From Mytilus trossulus (lineage: Eukaryota > Mollusca > Bivalvia > Mytilida > Mytilidae): DNA of 64,000 bases. Shown here piece after piece: positions 34,291 to 47,632 of this stretch. Under the pieces are notes generated by a model that made no database searches, was not told the origin of the DNA, and was given only the letters and a program-made list of their open reading frames with translations. The stretch's first letter is position 1. Each line of letters opens with the position of its first letter. Location: the NCBI RefSeq assembly GCF_036588685.1, contig NC_086384.1, forward strand, positions 54,354,945-54,418,944, read 5' to 3'. Both the position numbers and the translations under genes were made by a program.

Positions 34291-34756
34291 AAAACAATTA
34301 TATTAGTTTGTGATTAAGTCTAGTTTATGGCGAACCACTGGTGGTAGGTCAATGATATTTGGTATCTAGTTGTATTAGCATTGGCACATCTTATATCCAC
34401 AGAGAAGATTAGGCCTTGACCCTTCGGTCATGGTCTATTTACTTAAAAATGTTTGCTTAGTTTACATGTATTAGTTTTTGATTGGGTCAGTTCAAAGAGA
34501 ACCGTGTGGTAGGCCAATGTTAATTGTATGCAGTTGCATAGGAATAAGCACATCTCATTTCAGTAAAGACTATTTGGCCCAAACGCCCTTACTCGTGGTC
34601 TATTGACTCTAATACATTGACTTAGTTAACATGTACGAGTTTGTGTGATTAGATCAGTTTAAGATGAACCACTAATGTTAACTCAATGATATTTTGTGAT
34701 ATTTGCCGGTCTGGTATTTATGAAGATTATTATATAGCATACTCCTATATGAATAG

Positions 34757-35185
34757 TTATCAAAGGTACCAGGATTATAAGTTAGCACGTCAGACGCGTG
34801 TTTGGTCTACATAAGACTCGTCAATTGTGCTCATATCAAAATATTTATAAAGCCAAACAAGTACAAAGTTGAAGAGCATTGAGGATCCAAAATTCTAATA
34901 AGTTGTGCTAAATACGACTAAGGTAATATATGCCTGGGATAAGAACATCCTTAGTTTTTCGAAAAATTTAAAGTTTTGTAAACAGGAAATTTGTATAAAA
35001 TGACGACATAATTGATACCCATGTCCTCACCGTAGTGTTGACTACTGGGCTGGTGATACACTCGGGGACGAATCATTTACCAGCAGTGGCATTTGTCCAG
35101 TGGTGTAAATAGTTATCAAAGGTACCAGGATTATAATTGAGTACGCCAGACGCGCGTGTCGTCTACATAAGACTCATTAAAGTTC
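34757..35185 (+). repeat. Mytilid-type dispersed repeat with terminal direct repeats
   Basis: Begins TATCAAAGGTACCAGGATTA, with GTCTACATAAGACTCGTCA, then AAAGCCAAACAAGTACAAAG, GGGCTGGTGATAC, CTCGGGGACGAATC, and closes with a second TATCAAAGGTACCAGGATTA and CCAGACGCGCGTGTCGTCTA. The two ends are direct repeats of about 80 bp. Confidence 0.85.
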
Positions 35186-36506
35186 ATTGAATTTTAAACT
35201 TTTACATGGTTTACAGGTTAATGTTTGTGTTTAGTTTTTTTTAAAGGGAACGACTTAAATGTATGATAAGTTAATGGTACTAAGTACCCAGTTGTATTGG
35301 CATTGGAACATCTCATCTCCATGAAGATTGGTTATGTTTAGCCATGTACCATCAGTAATGGTTTAGTGACTACGAATATTTGCAAAACTTGCACGTTTAA
35401 GTATGGCTTTTTTAATTTCACCATTGTATAATCAAAATTACAAAAAGGCGAGACATATCTTTGTGATAATGGTTTTTCTTTTACAAATTTGAACTTGGAT
35501 TGATAGCTGTCTCATTGACACTCATACCACATCTTCCTGTATCTTTTTGCCAAATGACAATTACTTAATTTTCGATTGCCACTTCAATTTAAAAACAATA
35601 ATAAATGTAAGAAGATGTTAGCAGATTTGGTAATCAGAGGCAGTCTTCATTTTTGTCTTGTCTTGACGCACTCAAAAAATGAGACGTAGGTATGCTGTTT
35701 CTGACGTCTGTTGCGGCGGCCGACAACAATGTAGTAGATCGTGATTAGATCTAGTTTATGGTTAACTACAAGTGGTAGGTCAATGATATTTGGTTTGAAG
35801 TTGTACAAGCATTGGCATATCTCATCTCCATGGATATTGTTTGTACCTGTCCCCTCAGTCATGGTCTATTGACTTTAAAACTTTTGCTCAGTTAACATGT
35901 TTTAGTTGGTAGTTCGGTCTGTTTATAGGGAACTATATATAGTGGTAGGTCAATGATATTTAGTATGCAGTTGTATAAGCATTGGTAGATACATTTCCAT
36001 TATTTGTCTCTACCCCTTAGTTGTGGTCTTGTTTATTTTCGGTCAGGTGATTGCTTGGTTTACATGTATTTGTTTGTAATTAGGTCAGTTCAAGGAGAAC
36101 CATTAGTGGAAGGTTAATGATAATTGATATGTAGTTGTATAAGCAAAAGCACGTCTCATTTCCATGGAGAATATTTGGTATTTGCAAGTATCGTGTCCAT
36201 GGAGATTATGCAGCCCCACCCCTCATCATGGATTATTGACTTTAAAACTTTCACATGGTTACAATATAATGTTTGTGCCAAGTTTTGCTTTTAAAACAAA
36301 ACAACTTTTATTAAGTTAATGCATGGTATTATTTATGCAATTAACATATCATTTCCATGGAGATTGGTTTGCCATGTAACTTGAGTCATGTACGAGTTTG
36401 TGATTAGATCAGTGTAAGATGAACCACTAATGTTAACTCAATGATATTTTGTGATATTTGCCGGTCTTGTATTTATGAAGATTATTATATAGCCCACTCC
36501 CTTATG

Positions 36507-36925
36507 AATAGTTATCAAAGGTATCAGGATTATAAGTTAGTACGCGCGTTTGGTCTACATAAGACTCGTCAGTTGCGCTCATATCAAAATATTTATAAAG
36601 CCAAACAAGTACAAAGTTGAAGAGCATTGAGGATCCAAAATTCTAATAAGTTGTGCCAAATACGACTAAGGTGATATATGCCTGGGATAAGAACATCCTT
36701 AGTTTTTCGAAAAATTTAAAGTTTTGTAAACAGGAAATTTGTATAAAATGACATCATTGATACTCATGTCCACACCGTAGTGTTGACTACTGGGCTGGTG
36801 ATACCCTCGGGGACGAATCGTTCACCAGCAGTGGCATTTATCCAGTGGTGTAAATAGTTATCAAAGGTACCAGGATTATAATTGAGTACGCCAGACGCGC
36901 GTGTCGTCTACATAAGACTCATCAA
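36507..36925 (+). repeat. Mytilid-type dispersed repeat, duplicated copy
   Basis: Same element as 34757-35185, carried by the tandem duplication; a few bases differ (GTACGCGCGTTTGGTCTACA in the first end). Confidence 0.85.
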
Positions 36926-38587
36926 AGTTCATTGAATTTTAAACTTTTACATGGTTTACAGGTTAATGTTTGTGTTTAGTTTTTTTTAAAGGGAACGACT
37001 TAAATGTATGATAAGTTAATGGTACTAAGTACCCAGTTGTATTGGCATTGTAACATCTCATCTCCATGAAGATTGGTTATGTTTAGCCATGTACCATCAG
37101 TACGAATCACATAAAGTTTAACTTAGGGCGAAGAGATGAGTATGCGAGTTAACCATGTATCTATCTTTTATTCTTTTATAAAAATCATATGGTCGCTAAC
37201 AATCGATTCTCTACAAATAAAGAATAATTTCACATAAATAAAATACATAAATTATAATAAGATGTACATGTTTAAGTATTCATATTAAACTAAACAAACA
37301 ATAAAACCATTTCATTCATGTATCATAATTTCTCTCGTAAGTTACTACGAATATTTGCAAAACTTGCACGTCTAAGTATGACTTTTTTTAATTTCACCAT
37401 TGTATAATCAAAATTACAGAAAGGCGAGACATATCTTTGTGATAATAGTTTTTTTTTTACAAATTTGAACTTGGATTGATAGCTGTCTCATTGACACTCA
37501 TACCACATCTTCCTGTATCTTTTTGCCAAATGACAATTACTTAATTTTCGATTGCCACTTCAATTTAAAAACAATAATAAATGTAAGAAGATGTTAGCAG
37601 ATTTGGTAATCAGAGGCAGTCTTCATTTTTGTCTTGTCTTGACGCACTCAAAAAATGAGACGTAGGTATGCTGTTTCTGACGTCTGAGGCGGCGGCCGAC
37701 AACAATGTAGTAGTTCGTGATTAGATCTAGTTTATGGTTAACTACAAGTGGTAGGTCAATGATATTTGGTTTGCAGTTGTACAAGCATTGGCATATCTCA
37801 TCTCCATGGAGATTGTTTGTACCTGTCCCCTCAGTCATGGTCTATTGACTTTAAAACTTTTGCTCAGTTAACATGTATTAGTTGGTGGTTCGGTCTGTTT
37901 ATAGGGAACTATATATAGTGGTAGGTCAATGATATTTAGTATGCAGTTGTATAAGCATTGGTAGATACATTTCCATGGAAATTATTTGTCTCCACCCCGT
38001 TAGTTGTGGTCTTGTTTTTTCTCGGTGATTACTTGGTTTACATGTATTTGTTTGTAATTAGGTCAGTTCAAGGGGAACCATTAGTGGAAGGTTAATGTTA
38101 ATTGGTATGTAGTTGTGTAAGCAAAAGCACGTCTCATTTCCATGGAGAATATTTGATATTTGCAAGTATCGTGTCCATGGAGATTATGCAGCCCCACCCC
38201 TCATCATGGATTATTGACTTTAAAACTTTCACATGGTTACAATATAATGTTTGTGGCAATTTATGCTTTTAAAAGAAAGCAACTTTTATTAAGTTAATGC
38301 ATGGTATAATTTATGCAATTAACATATCATTTCCATGGAGATTGGTTTGCCATGTAACTTAAGTCATGGTTCATCGACTTTCAATATTAGCATACTTACA
38401 TGTTAAAGGGTTGCTATTTTGATTTCAACATTTGTATTATCAAAATTACAGAAAGGACATATTTCTGTGGTAACATTTTATCTATCTTCTTTGTTTGCCA
38501 TTTTATTTTTAGCTCCAATGACCAAGATAGCTTTCTTGGAGAAACTGAAGATTCCAGCCTAATAAAATGTATTTACCTTAATCTATT

Positions 38588-38665
38588 TTCAGTCTTATGT
38601 AGTCGACACGCGCGTCTGGCGTACTAAATTATAATCCTGATTTAATACCTTTTATAACAATTTAG
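38588..38665 (-). repeat. Mytilid-type repeat end, reverse fragment
   Basis: CGACACGCGCGTCTGGCGTA followed by AAATTATAATCCTGAT is the reverse complement of the repeat end. Confidence 0.7.
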
Positions 38666-38669
38666 TAAG

Positions 38670-41600
38670 AGATCTTGAATTGTGCCATATCAAGCACGAA
38701 AATCAATAGCCTTAATCATCCAATGGTTTAAGTTTCTTTTAAATTGATTTTTTGAACAACAGACAGGAAGACCGATGGTCGAAAGAAATTACAAAGTGAC
38801 TTTTATATGCTGCCGGAATATTTGAGAGAGCTTTATATTAGAGTGCAGATGGAAAGCTGAATTTATACATCAATCTTTATTTCGTGTTTTTCCAATCGAT
38901 AAGACTAAAAATAATGAACATAGGAAATTGCACAAAACATTCTTCCCGTACTTAGTTAAAAAAAAATGGTGCAAAAGACATAGACAGTCATACATATACA
39001 CATTTTGGTTGTCATGACAACCATCAAAGAAACAAACCGTGATATACAACATGAGAAATATCAAAATGTGATGCAAGAGAAATCATTTATTCAATGAAAT
39101 TGATATTCTCTTTCCTCGGTGCCGAAGGACTTTTTGTTAATGGCGGACTATATTTTAATTTTTGTCCTGATAGTTTTATTTCAATGCATCATATTTTCTG
39201 AATAATGATTAACTCACGTTTTGCATATCTCGGCAGGTATCCGATGACAGTTGCCGCTCCAATTACAACAACTCAAATAAGCTTTCTACAGCATGTAGCT
39301 GCAATGACTCCCCATTATGTATTTTTTAGGTCATAATTTTTCACACGTATATTTTGTGTTTGTTTTTTTTCACTAACAATTTGAACTCCCGGCCGCATGC
39401 TTACAAATGTCGTCAACGTTTTATACTAGTAAATGGATTGAAGTGCAGTAATTTTTATATAAAATTACAATTCTTAATAATATCATCATAGATACGAGGA
39501 CCGTTTTATATTGTGTGCTCGATTTAGTATACAGTAAAAAAAAACAACATATTGTTTCTTGTTTTATGTGTACTACAAAAGGCTACAACACACTTCAATA
39601 AATTTATGGAATCTTATTTAAGTATTAGGTTCGGAGAAAAATATGCACATTTAGAATACATTTTTATGTAACAGATGTTTTAAGAATAACGAAAAGAGTC
39701 TATATCATTCTTGTTGATGACATTACTGAAATTTGACCCTTTTTTTTTATCACATCACGTGATTTTATGTTTTTCGGATGGAGATGACTGTAATACATGT
39801 CGTGGCCATTGCAAATTAAAATTGGATAAGAAAATTATAAAAATAGTTAATTAACTGATAAAGTATAATTGAACAAAACACAAAAGAAAAATCACATAAG
39901 ACGGTAAGTTTATTTTGATTAAATTTCAAATTTTCGAAACTTTAGTAAAAGTAGTTATGATCATATAGACGGTTTATCTGTGTTGATGCAACGATAATGA
40001 AAAGTTATCTTTCCATCTATCATTATTTTTTTAATTGAGAATTTTATCCATCCTTCAAACCTTAGGAAAACTGATGGATAAAGGTCTTAAAAAATTCTTT
40101 AATAATACTCGACTGTAGTCTGAACTTGTACTCAATCATTTTAAAAGTGTCTGAACCATGGTCGACCTAGTCTGAACCATGGTCGACCTAGTCTGAACCA
40201 TACTCGATCAATTCTTTACCAACGTAGACCTATTTTTGTATCTATCTATTGTATTTGTCTATTAAGGACCTTTTTATAACAACAACTTTTCCCATGGCTA
40301 TTTGAAATGAAAATTGTAGTCCTTATAGCATTTAAACCAAAATTAAAAAAAAACAAGCTGATCAAATTATCTCAAAACTGAATTGTGACTAAGATTTTCA
40401 ATGTTATTCATTTTGTTTTTAAATACTTCAGATATAGTATATTATAACTTCTGGACAATCATCATCATTTAAACCAAAGTCTAGTATAGATTATGGTGAT
40501 AGTTAAGTTTTTTCAATAAAATAGATATACATGTAAAAGAGTATATACAGAAATTTAATTTTATTTTTAAATTACACATTTGTTTAAGTAAAACCATAAA
40601 TTAATATTATAACAGATCTTCCATAGCAATTCTTGATAACCTATAAGAAAAGGAAATGAGTTCAAAAGTTGCATGGAAAATCTATTAATCTTTTATTTGT
40701 AAAGAAGCAAACGACTAGCACTTAGGGGAGGAGTTTTGAACAGCCAGCATGAACGGTTGTCGTATGTAAGTCAAATATGGAAACGCTAACAGTCATGATA
40801 AATGAATTATCAACAACGTGTGCATGGTGAAACTTGTAACAAGCAAGATTATATGAATAAATATTATTATGTTGTTAAAAAAACCCAAAAAAACGTGTGC
40901 ATTTTTAATAGTTTTGGAAGTGTTTTAAGATAATGAATTATATCAAATGCATGCCAATTTGATAAAATTCATTATTCTGCAGTAGTCAATATACGCATGT
41001 GTAAACAAAAAAATATTGGATTTAGAGCAGGGGTTTATTCACAAAGCAAAAGAAGCACGTCATAGTAGAATTCTGTGTCATTTTAGTCTCTTGTGGAGAG
41101 TTGTCTCATTGGCAATCATACTACATCTCCTTTTTTTATAATCAATTAATCTTTTTCACTACCTCACACATATTCGCTATCAGTGACAACACATCCTTTC
41201 AAATGTTTTGTTTGCACATTCATGCAATTTAGAAATGTGATAATTGCAATTATATTAATATTCATGTTATAACCATGATGTTTAAGATTATATCTTCTTG
41301 AGAAAAAAAAAACCCGCTGATCAGATAATGTAACAAAAAACTATACTTTTGTTCTTGCTTATCAGATTTACTTAACATTAAAAAAATAACATAAGCTATA
41401 CTTAAAAAGATATTATTTGCCTTTTAAAAAAGTTCATTACACCTAAATGTATTTCTTTAATGTGTTATAAAACTTGCGTTGCGATTATTGGATATATCTT
41501 TGTAGAAGTACAAAGGTTTTTCCTCCATATATTCTAACACATTTGCTAAAACCTTTTTAGACTATGTTGCCAATACACAAATTATTTTCATTCTTAAACT

Positions 41601-44600
41601 TATGTACATTTAATTTTTCTTAAGACAATGAGCGAAGCCAACGAGTTCAAAAAGGCTTCATAATGTGTCAAGCAGCTGATATTTTACAATATTAATTTTT
41701 CTTTGATTCATCACCAAACCGAAAGTCGTATTGATCTTCAAACATTATTTTTCACCAGTCCTTTGTTTCATATGACTTTGATTAAATCTTTTTTTGATTT
41801 TGCTCCCATTTTACCCTTTTTGTCTGCAACCGCAACTGAAAGTTGAAGTTTTGGGTCAGGGTTTTAATTTTAGCTGTTGTTTTAAGAGATAGCTGAAATT
41901 TCTAAGTTTTTGAAGAATATTTATGCTTAATCAAGAGGTGGATAGCGTTTCCAGAGAACTCCACTCACAGTGAACATAGACATATGTAATCCCATGCACA
42001 TTTTTATGTATTTTGAAATAACAATTTGCATCTGCTGGCAGAATAACGTTTCACATTAACTTCACTGACTTTGTTACATTGATATAATTGTTGCGCATTT
42101 CTGATAATTCTTCATAAAAAAGACTCTTTTAAACAAATAACATAAAAAACTCATTTGAGGTCAAATTTAGATTTTGATTTTAAAAATTAAACTCATAACT
42201 GTGTACATATTTATTCCTGAGAAATCATGACTTGTTACAAATATTGAAATTAAGATTTATATTTTGATAGCCATATCATTTTTTTTTCTAGCTGAAATTT
42301 ATATTTTTCTCTAAAGAGAAATTCATTAAAAGATATACTGTAAATATTATTGAACGAAACTGCAATATCGTCAGTAGAATTATTATTAGAAATGTGTTAT
42401 TGTTAATAATGTATTGTAATTTATGTTGGAGATATGCTTTTGACATCTGACGGTAAAACTATCAATAATCACATAACCTAAGATGATTCGGAAATAACAC
42501 ACATCTACAATCTGATGACAAATGATTACATACAGACGTGTAACCCCGCCGTATTTTTACGCCTGTCCCAAGTCAGGAGCCTCTGGTCTTTGTTAGTCTT
42601 GTATCATTTTAATTTTAGTTTCTTGTGTACAATTTGGAAATTAGTATGGCGTTCATTATCACTGAACTAGTATATATTTGTTTAGGGGCTAGCTGAAGGA
42701 CGCCTCCGGGTGCTGGAATTTCTCGTTACATTGAAGACCTATTGGTGACCTTCTGCTGTTGTTTTTTCTATGGTCGGGTTGTTGTCTCTTTGATACATTC
42801 CCCATTTCCATTCTCAATTTTATTTTAGACATGCATGTATTTACTTAAAATTTCAAAATTATAAATAATCGTAAAGATCTATCTTTCTATAACAAAATGA
42901 CTTTTTAAAGTATAAACTTTAAATAATCGTCAATTGGGACTGATTTTAACGCTTTGGTTGTGATTGATAAACAAAGAGGATGAAGACCCCGAGGATGAAG
43001 ATAAGCGTCATCTTATTTGTGAATGCCCGTTTGTGAACGGTTTGAAGACATTTTATATTAAAAGATTAAATGTAAAGATAAAGTAGCCACATTAAATAAA
43101 CTATACAATTTGAAATTCTGCACGCCTAACAAACTTGTCGTTGTATGATTCATAAATTAAACTTCAATAAAAAAAGGCTAAAACTGCAAATTAAGTACGT
43201 TTTGAAATTAATTTGGTATTCTATTTTTTGGGTAAAAGATTCTTAGCAAGTTTTGTAAACAACTAGATAATATTATATTAAGCTAATGTCGTAAAAATAA
43301 ATTTTATGCATCAATTGAAAGATGTACCCTAGATAAAAATATGCTATGCGTAAATAACCTAATGGGATACATTGTTTTCGAACATTTAAACTAAATTTAT
43401 ATCTAAGCAAGATACTATACAAATTCTTGAGCTAAGCTCCAGTAGTTTTCTATTGACTTTTTTCGCTAGGTAAACATGACACATCATTCACTTCAGCGTA
43501 AGTAGGTTAATCGTACGTTATGTGTAGCTAGCATTGTATGCAACTAAATTTAAAATTCGGAAGTGGAATTAGTGTTTCGGAAACAAGAACAGGCTAATTG
43601 AATAATTTGTTTTTACCTAGCACAATTTGTGATTCCGGATATCCGTTTTGTGCTGTAAGTATTATTTCAAATTACTAATGAGATATACAGTAACTTAAAC
43701 GCAAATTCATAACGTCTAAACAAAACTTTTAAACACCGGTACAACCTGAGAAATATTCAAGGGTCGTATCAAATTGTACCTATTTTTATCAGACAAATGT
43801 CCTGAACTCATTAAACACAAAACCCCTCTTCCACGGATCTGATTCGTGTATTTTGGTCTGTCGTGTTTGTCTGCGCTAAGACACATGAAGGAAGGAACAC
43901 GTATTGTCTATTTCCATCTTACTATTGGAAATATCAAACACTATTCCTGTCATTTTTTCTAAATTATTTGTCATATGCTTCCACTTTTTATAAGTCCATA
44001 GTATCTTTTTCTTCTGTTTAAAGTATCAAGAATAATATAATGCTAACCCTTTACAAATGATTATAGTAGTGCCATACCTTCGTTATTACTACTGTCCTGA
44101 CCATGCATGGGTTATTTGCAACGCGACGTTAATCAATCAAAAATCAATTAACTTATCAAACGTTGTTACTACCATACAAATATTTAAATGATGGTGATCC
44201 AATTTTTTTTTAAAACAAATCCTGTTCATCCTTTAAAACTTTCTTAAATATGGACTTAGTTTTTCTGACAGTTCACCTAAAATTCACTCTGTGGTTAAAA
44301 GTTTTTGAAATTTTCATAACTTTCACAAGATATCCAGTATTTTTTTCAAACTTAGACAGAAGCTTGTTCGGATCATAAGATAGTTTCCAGAATTAAATTT
44401 TTGTAAAAACAATACTGTTGATCCGTATTTTACTTATAAATGTATACAACTTTCAGTTGCACTTAAATATTTTTTTTTTTTAAATTAATTATGTCGATTC
44501 TAGTAGGACAAACACGATAATTTTTATTGGATCGAAGAGCTGTAGGTGAAGGCATTATTTGCTGTTCTCGTAAATAAACGTACCTTTAAATTGACGTAAA

Positions 44601-45790
44601 AGAACAGAGCAAACTGAATGAGTTAAACGCTTAAACTGTTAACAATAACATATTAAGATAGGTTTGGATGAATCTAAATAATGGTTGTTCATATATGTCT
44701 TATCCATTATATGTATACAAAAATGGCGTATATAACACATTTAGCATCGTTTGTTAACGTTTCCTTGATGAGAGTATTTGCGATGTCACAAGCGTGTAAT
44801 TTTCCCGTAAAATGCTTATGTTCTTACGTCATCGTTCTATGACGTCAGGTAGCTCATTCACAAAAAGCGTATGCCGTTGAATTACGATCGGAACAGACTA
44901 AACAAAATGTTCACATTTTATCACGGTTGTACTCATAGCGTTTGGAGAACGTCATGTTAGAATTTAGAACATACTCACTCCTTCTCGTCCAATGAAAAGT
45001 CAGTTTTTTTCCCCTCTAAGTTTCATAGTACATGGTTTTCCATGCATTATGAAATGCTATACATGAATAACTTTTTATTGTCAGTTAATTATGAAAGTGA
45101 ACTCTTAAAACTGCACTAATAAAGTGTACAAATCCCTTATGCATTTTCCATGGAAAAAGAGCTTAAGTATTGATTAAAGACGAAAGAGCAAAGATTAAAA
45201 ACAAAACATTTTGAATTTTGAAAATTTCTATGCATTTCCTAATGGTACACACATATAGAATAAACAAAAACAATTTCGGTAAGGATGTGGGTAAAATAAT
45301 ACTTATATTTTATTCATATGCCTGACTTTGAGAGATTGGTTTTTCTTTTAAGAAAACAATACCTGAGTCTGCTGATATAAAGAGCAAAGATTGTTTTTGG
45401 AGAAACATAAATACATGTATAAATTTACCAATTAAAAGTAAGCATTTAATGTTGAATGGTCTGAATTTTAATATTTATACAGAGTTTTATATTCATAAAA
45501 AAAGTCAAATTTCAAAAATGGGATTTATATAACATTGTGTTGCTTTTTATTTTTTTTTCATCTCATAATATACAAGTATTAAACTTTACCGTAAGCAGAA
45601 GAAAAACAATTTATCCATTCAATTCTCACAAACTGAGTCCGAGCTTTTTTATTTCATCCACTGAAATGATGGTTACCTATGTTTTACATTTAGTTCATTA
45701 TAAAAAGTGAACTTTTGTTTAGGTTTAAATATTACAATGGAAAAGGATAATTTTGTAAGGTCACTCGAAAGTGTGAATATGTTCTAAATT
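38670..45790. other. Gene-poor stretch with repeat debris
   Basis: No supported coding exon. Contents: a 21-bp tandem at 40149-40200 (GTCTGAACCATGGTCGACCT plus A, 2.5 units); a mytilid-type repeat end at 42555-42830 (CCTGTCCCAAGTCAGGAGCC, TGGTCGGGTTGTTGTCTCTT); a decayed LINE tail at 42955-43230; paired TGACGTCA-like sites at 44826-44848. A possible non-coding exon end, AAGACG|GTAAGTTT at 39903, could be a leader of the downstream HEPN gene, but nothing confirms it. Confidence 0.45.
42955..43230 (+). pseudogene. Decayed LINE ORF2 tail
   Basis: Reads EDKRHLICECPFVNGLKTFY in one frame, the H-x-x-x-x-C part of the C-terminal knuckle of a non-LTR retrotransposon, then stops and continues with frameshifts. 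Confidence 0.5.
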
Positions 45791-45797
45791 GGTCAGA

Positions 45798-45880
45798 CAA
45801 TACTTGGTCATGTTTTATGAAGATTTAAGCCCTCGGCTTTGCCAAGGGGTTAAATTTTCATAAAACATGACCAAGTATTG
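45798..45880. repeat. Foldback palindrome, 83 bp
   Basis: CAATACTTGGTCATGTTTTA, TGAAGATTTAAGCCC is followed after a CTCGGCTTTGCCAA loop by its near-exact reverse complement ending ATGACCAAGTATTG. Confidence 0.92.
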
Positions 45881-45910
45881 TTTAAGCTATAAATAGAATT
45901 AAACACATTT

Positions 45911-45959
45911 TTTTCTAGAGGTTATTGATGTGTAAACCGGGACGATTAACCTCTAGAAA
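45911..45959. repeat. Small inverted repeat next to the palindrome
   Basis: TTTCTAGAGGTTA and TAACCTCTAGAAA enclose about 20 bp, 30 bp after the 83-bp palindrome. Confidence 0.75.
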
Positions 45960-46199
45960 CATATGTTTAATCCTTACAATTCTTTGGTCAATAAGCCGTG
46001 ATTTTTAATTAACATAATTTGTTGATGTCTACATTAAATACCAGTATAGGCAGAATGGCGTGTCGTAGCTAAGAAGTAAATATAAGCCGTCGTCTTGACT
46101 TTTTAAAAAACCCTAAATGTTTAATAAATGCAATAGAATCTGAAATGAAAAAGCTACAACCTCAAAAACTTCATTTTAATGAGATATTATCCGCATCTG

Positions 46200-46680
46200 A
46201 AGCTTTAAAGAGGGACGAAAGATACCAAAGGGACAGTCAAACTCATAAATCTAAAACAAACTGACATTGCCATGGGTTAAAAATGAAAAAAAGACAAACA
46301 GAAAAACAATAGTACGCATGAAACAACATAGAAAACTAAAGAATAAACAACACGAACCCCACCAAAAACTAGGGGTGATCTCAGGTGCTCCGGAAGGGTA
46401 AGCAGATCCTTCTCCACATGCGGCACCCGTCGTGCTGCTTATGTGATTACAAATCCGGTAAATAGTCTAACTCGGTAGGTCAAATTCATGAAAGGGAAGG
46501 GGATTGTAGTTACGACGCAAGGAACACATCCGATATCATTTGTGAAACGGTTATACCATAACGGTCAACCAACTCGTGATGGCGTCCGTAAAATTAACGA
46601 AGGGATGATGTACCGATATAATCTTTCGCTTGAAAGTTTTCATTCGTATTACGTCGTGTTGTGCCATGAGGAAAATTAGC
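46200..46680 (+). repeat. Mytilid-type dispersed repeat
   Basis: Contains ACCAAAGGGACAGTCAAACT, CTCAGGTGCTCCGGAAGGGT, GGCACCCGTCGTGCTGCTTA and GGGATTGTAGTTACGACGCA. Related blocks recur at 56480-56770 and 60010-60065. The open frame at 46488-46679 falls in the repeat and is not a gene. Confidence 0.7.
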
Positions 46681-47097
46681 CAATTCATTCGTGAAAGTCC
46701 CGGAATTTTATACGAATTTATAGTTATACATTTTCAAACTCTTCTGCATTATTTCTTTTCTGTTATACATATATATATGCATTAAATTAGAAACAACTGT
46801 TAGGTTTTTTTGTTTTTCAATATCAATTTGCCGAAACTCACAGGATCCCTGCATGTGTATTGGCACGAATAAATCACAATAAAGGTTATCAAAGTAGTTC
46901 CAGATACATAGTTTGTCGAAGTGTAAACCAAGAGAAAAACTATAATTAAACAATGCAGTTCAAGTATTAACAGATATGCGAATCATATTATAATTATGTT
47001 ATGCTTTTATCAATTTATGACTTTGAATCATACTACATGCAACTTTCCTTACATGTTTTTTTTTCAGTTTATATCACGGAGATTTAGAATCAGGAAT

Positions 47098-47632
47098 ATG
47101 TCTGACACATGCAAAAAGAGACAAGCAAAACTAGGCAATATTGTTTTGAAAATCTTACCAAAAGTTATGCAAATAATCTTAAAGGAATGTATAAGTCCTA
47201 GAGCTTTACATGTAAAATATCGACTAAAGGACATACGCACATCTCTAACAGAAAAAGAAATATGCGTCATGGAAAAACTGCCAAATATAGATGAGTTCAC
47301 AATAGAATTATGCTATAAAATATTACGGTATGAAAATCTAATTTTAGAACCGTCTTGTAAATGGGGAGTATCCCCAAACGATACAGATTTTGAAATCGCC
47401 GATGATATTCAACGAATACTTATTGCAACAAATGAAGTTATCTGTAAACAGTTTGATGACGTTTCTGATAATTATTATGAAGGATTTCAGAAGAGAGTGC
47501 AAAAGATACTAAGTAGAGTGGATAAATTCCTTCACCAAGATTTTTGCGCTAAATTATACAACACAATTTTCCAGTCTGATATAAATTCAACTAAAATTCT
47601 TCAAGATCTTGCACTGTTCAAACAAATTGATG
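47098..47632 (+). CDS. HEPN gene coding exon 1: first HEPN, motif lost
   Basis: Exon starts after the acceptor TTTTTTTTCAG at 47067; the ATG is at 47098. Codes MSDTCKKRQAKLGNIVLKIL, ECISPRALHVKYRLKDIR, and DDIQRILIATNEVICKQFDD where an active HEPN would have RN-x3-H. Donor ATTGATG|GTATGT at 47632. Confidence 0.82.

Larger units (their letters stand above)
34638..38365. repeat. Tandem segmental duplication (copy 1 to 36385, copy 2 from 36386)
   Basis: Copy 1 (34638-36385) and copy 2 (36386-38365) match along their length; the offset is about 1750 bp at first and about 1976 bp after 37345, because copy 2 has an insertion of about 240 bp at 37101-37343 bounded by TACGAAT. Matching antisense open frames at 35647-35862 and 37623-37838 are by-products of the duplication, not genes. 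Confidence 0.85.
34300..38400. repeat. Degenerate satellite-like array of about 170-180-bp units
   Basis: Recurring order of motifs: TTTGTGATTAGGTCAGTTCA, GAACCACTAGTGGTAGGTCA, ATGATATTTGGTATGCAGTT, GTATAAGCATTGGCACATCT, CATCTCCATGGAGATT, and TCATGGTCTATTGACTTTAA. Units start near 34306, 34473, 34640, 35740, 35905, 36075 and again in the second half. Units are diverged and broken by another repeat family. Confidence 0.8.

Noticed and set aside
35647..37838. Two near-identical 71-residue minus-strand frames (MTEGTGTNN...)
   Set aside because: They are in a duplicated satellite-like block; similarity follows from the recent duplication, with no sign of protein selection, and they run through repeat units.
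46488..46679. 63-residue frame upstream of the HEPN gene
   Set aside because: It lies in a dispersed mytilid-type repeat whose relative at 56630-56760 does not keep the frame.
46996..47097. Upstream in-frame ATG giving a longer HEPN N-terminus
   Set aside because: The added codons cross a strong acceptor (TTTTTTTTCAG at 47067) and read as intron; the ATG at 47098 in the exon is preferred.
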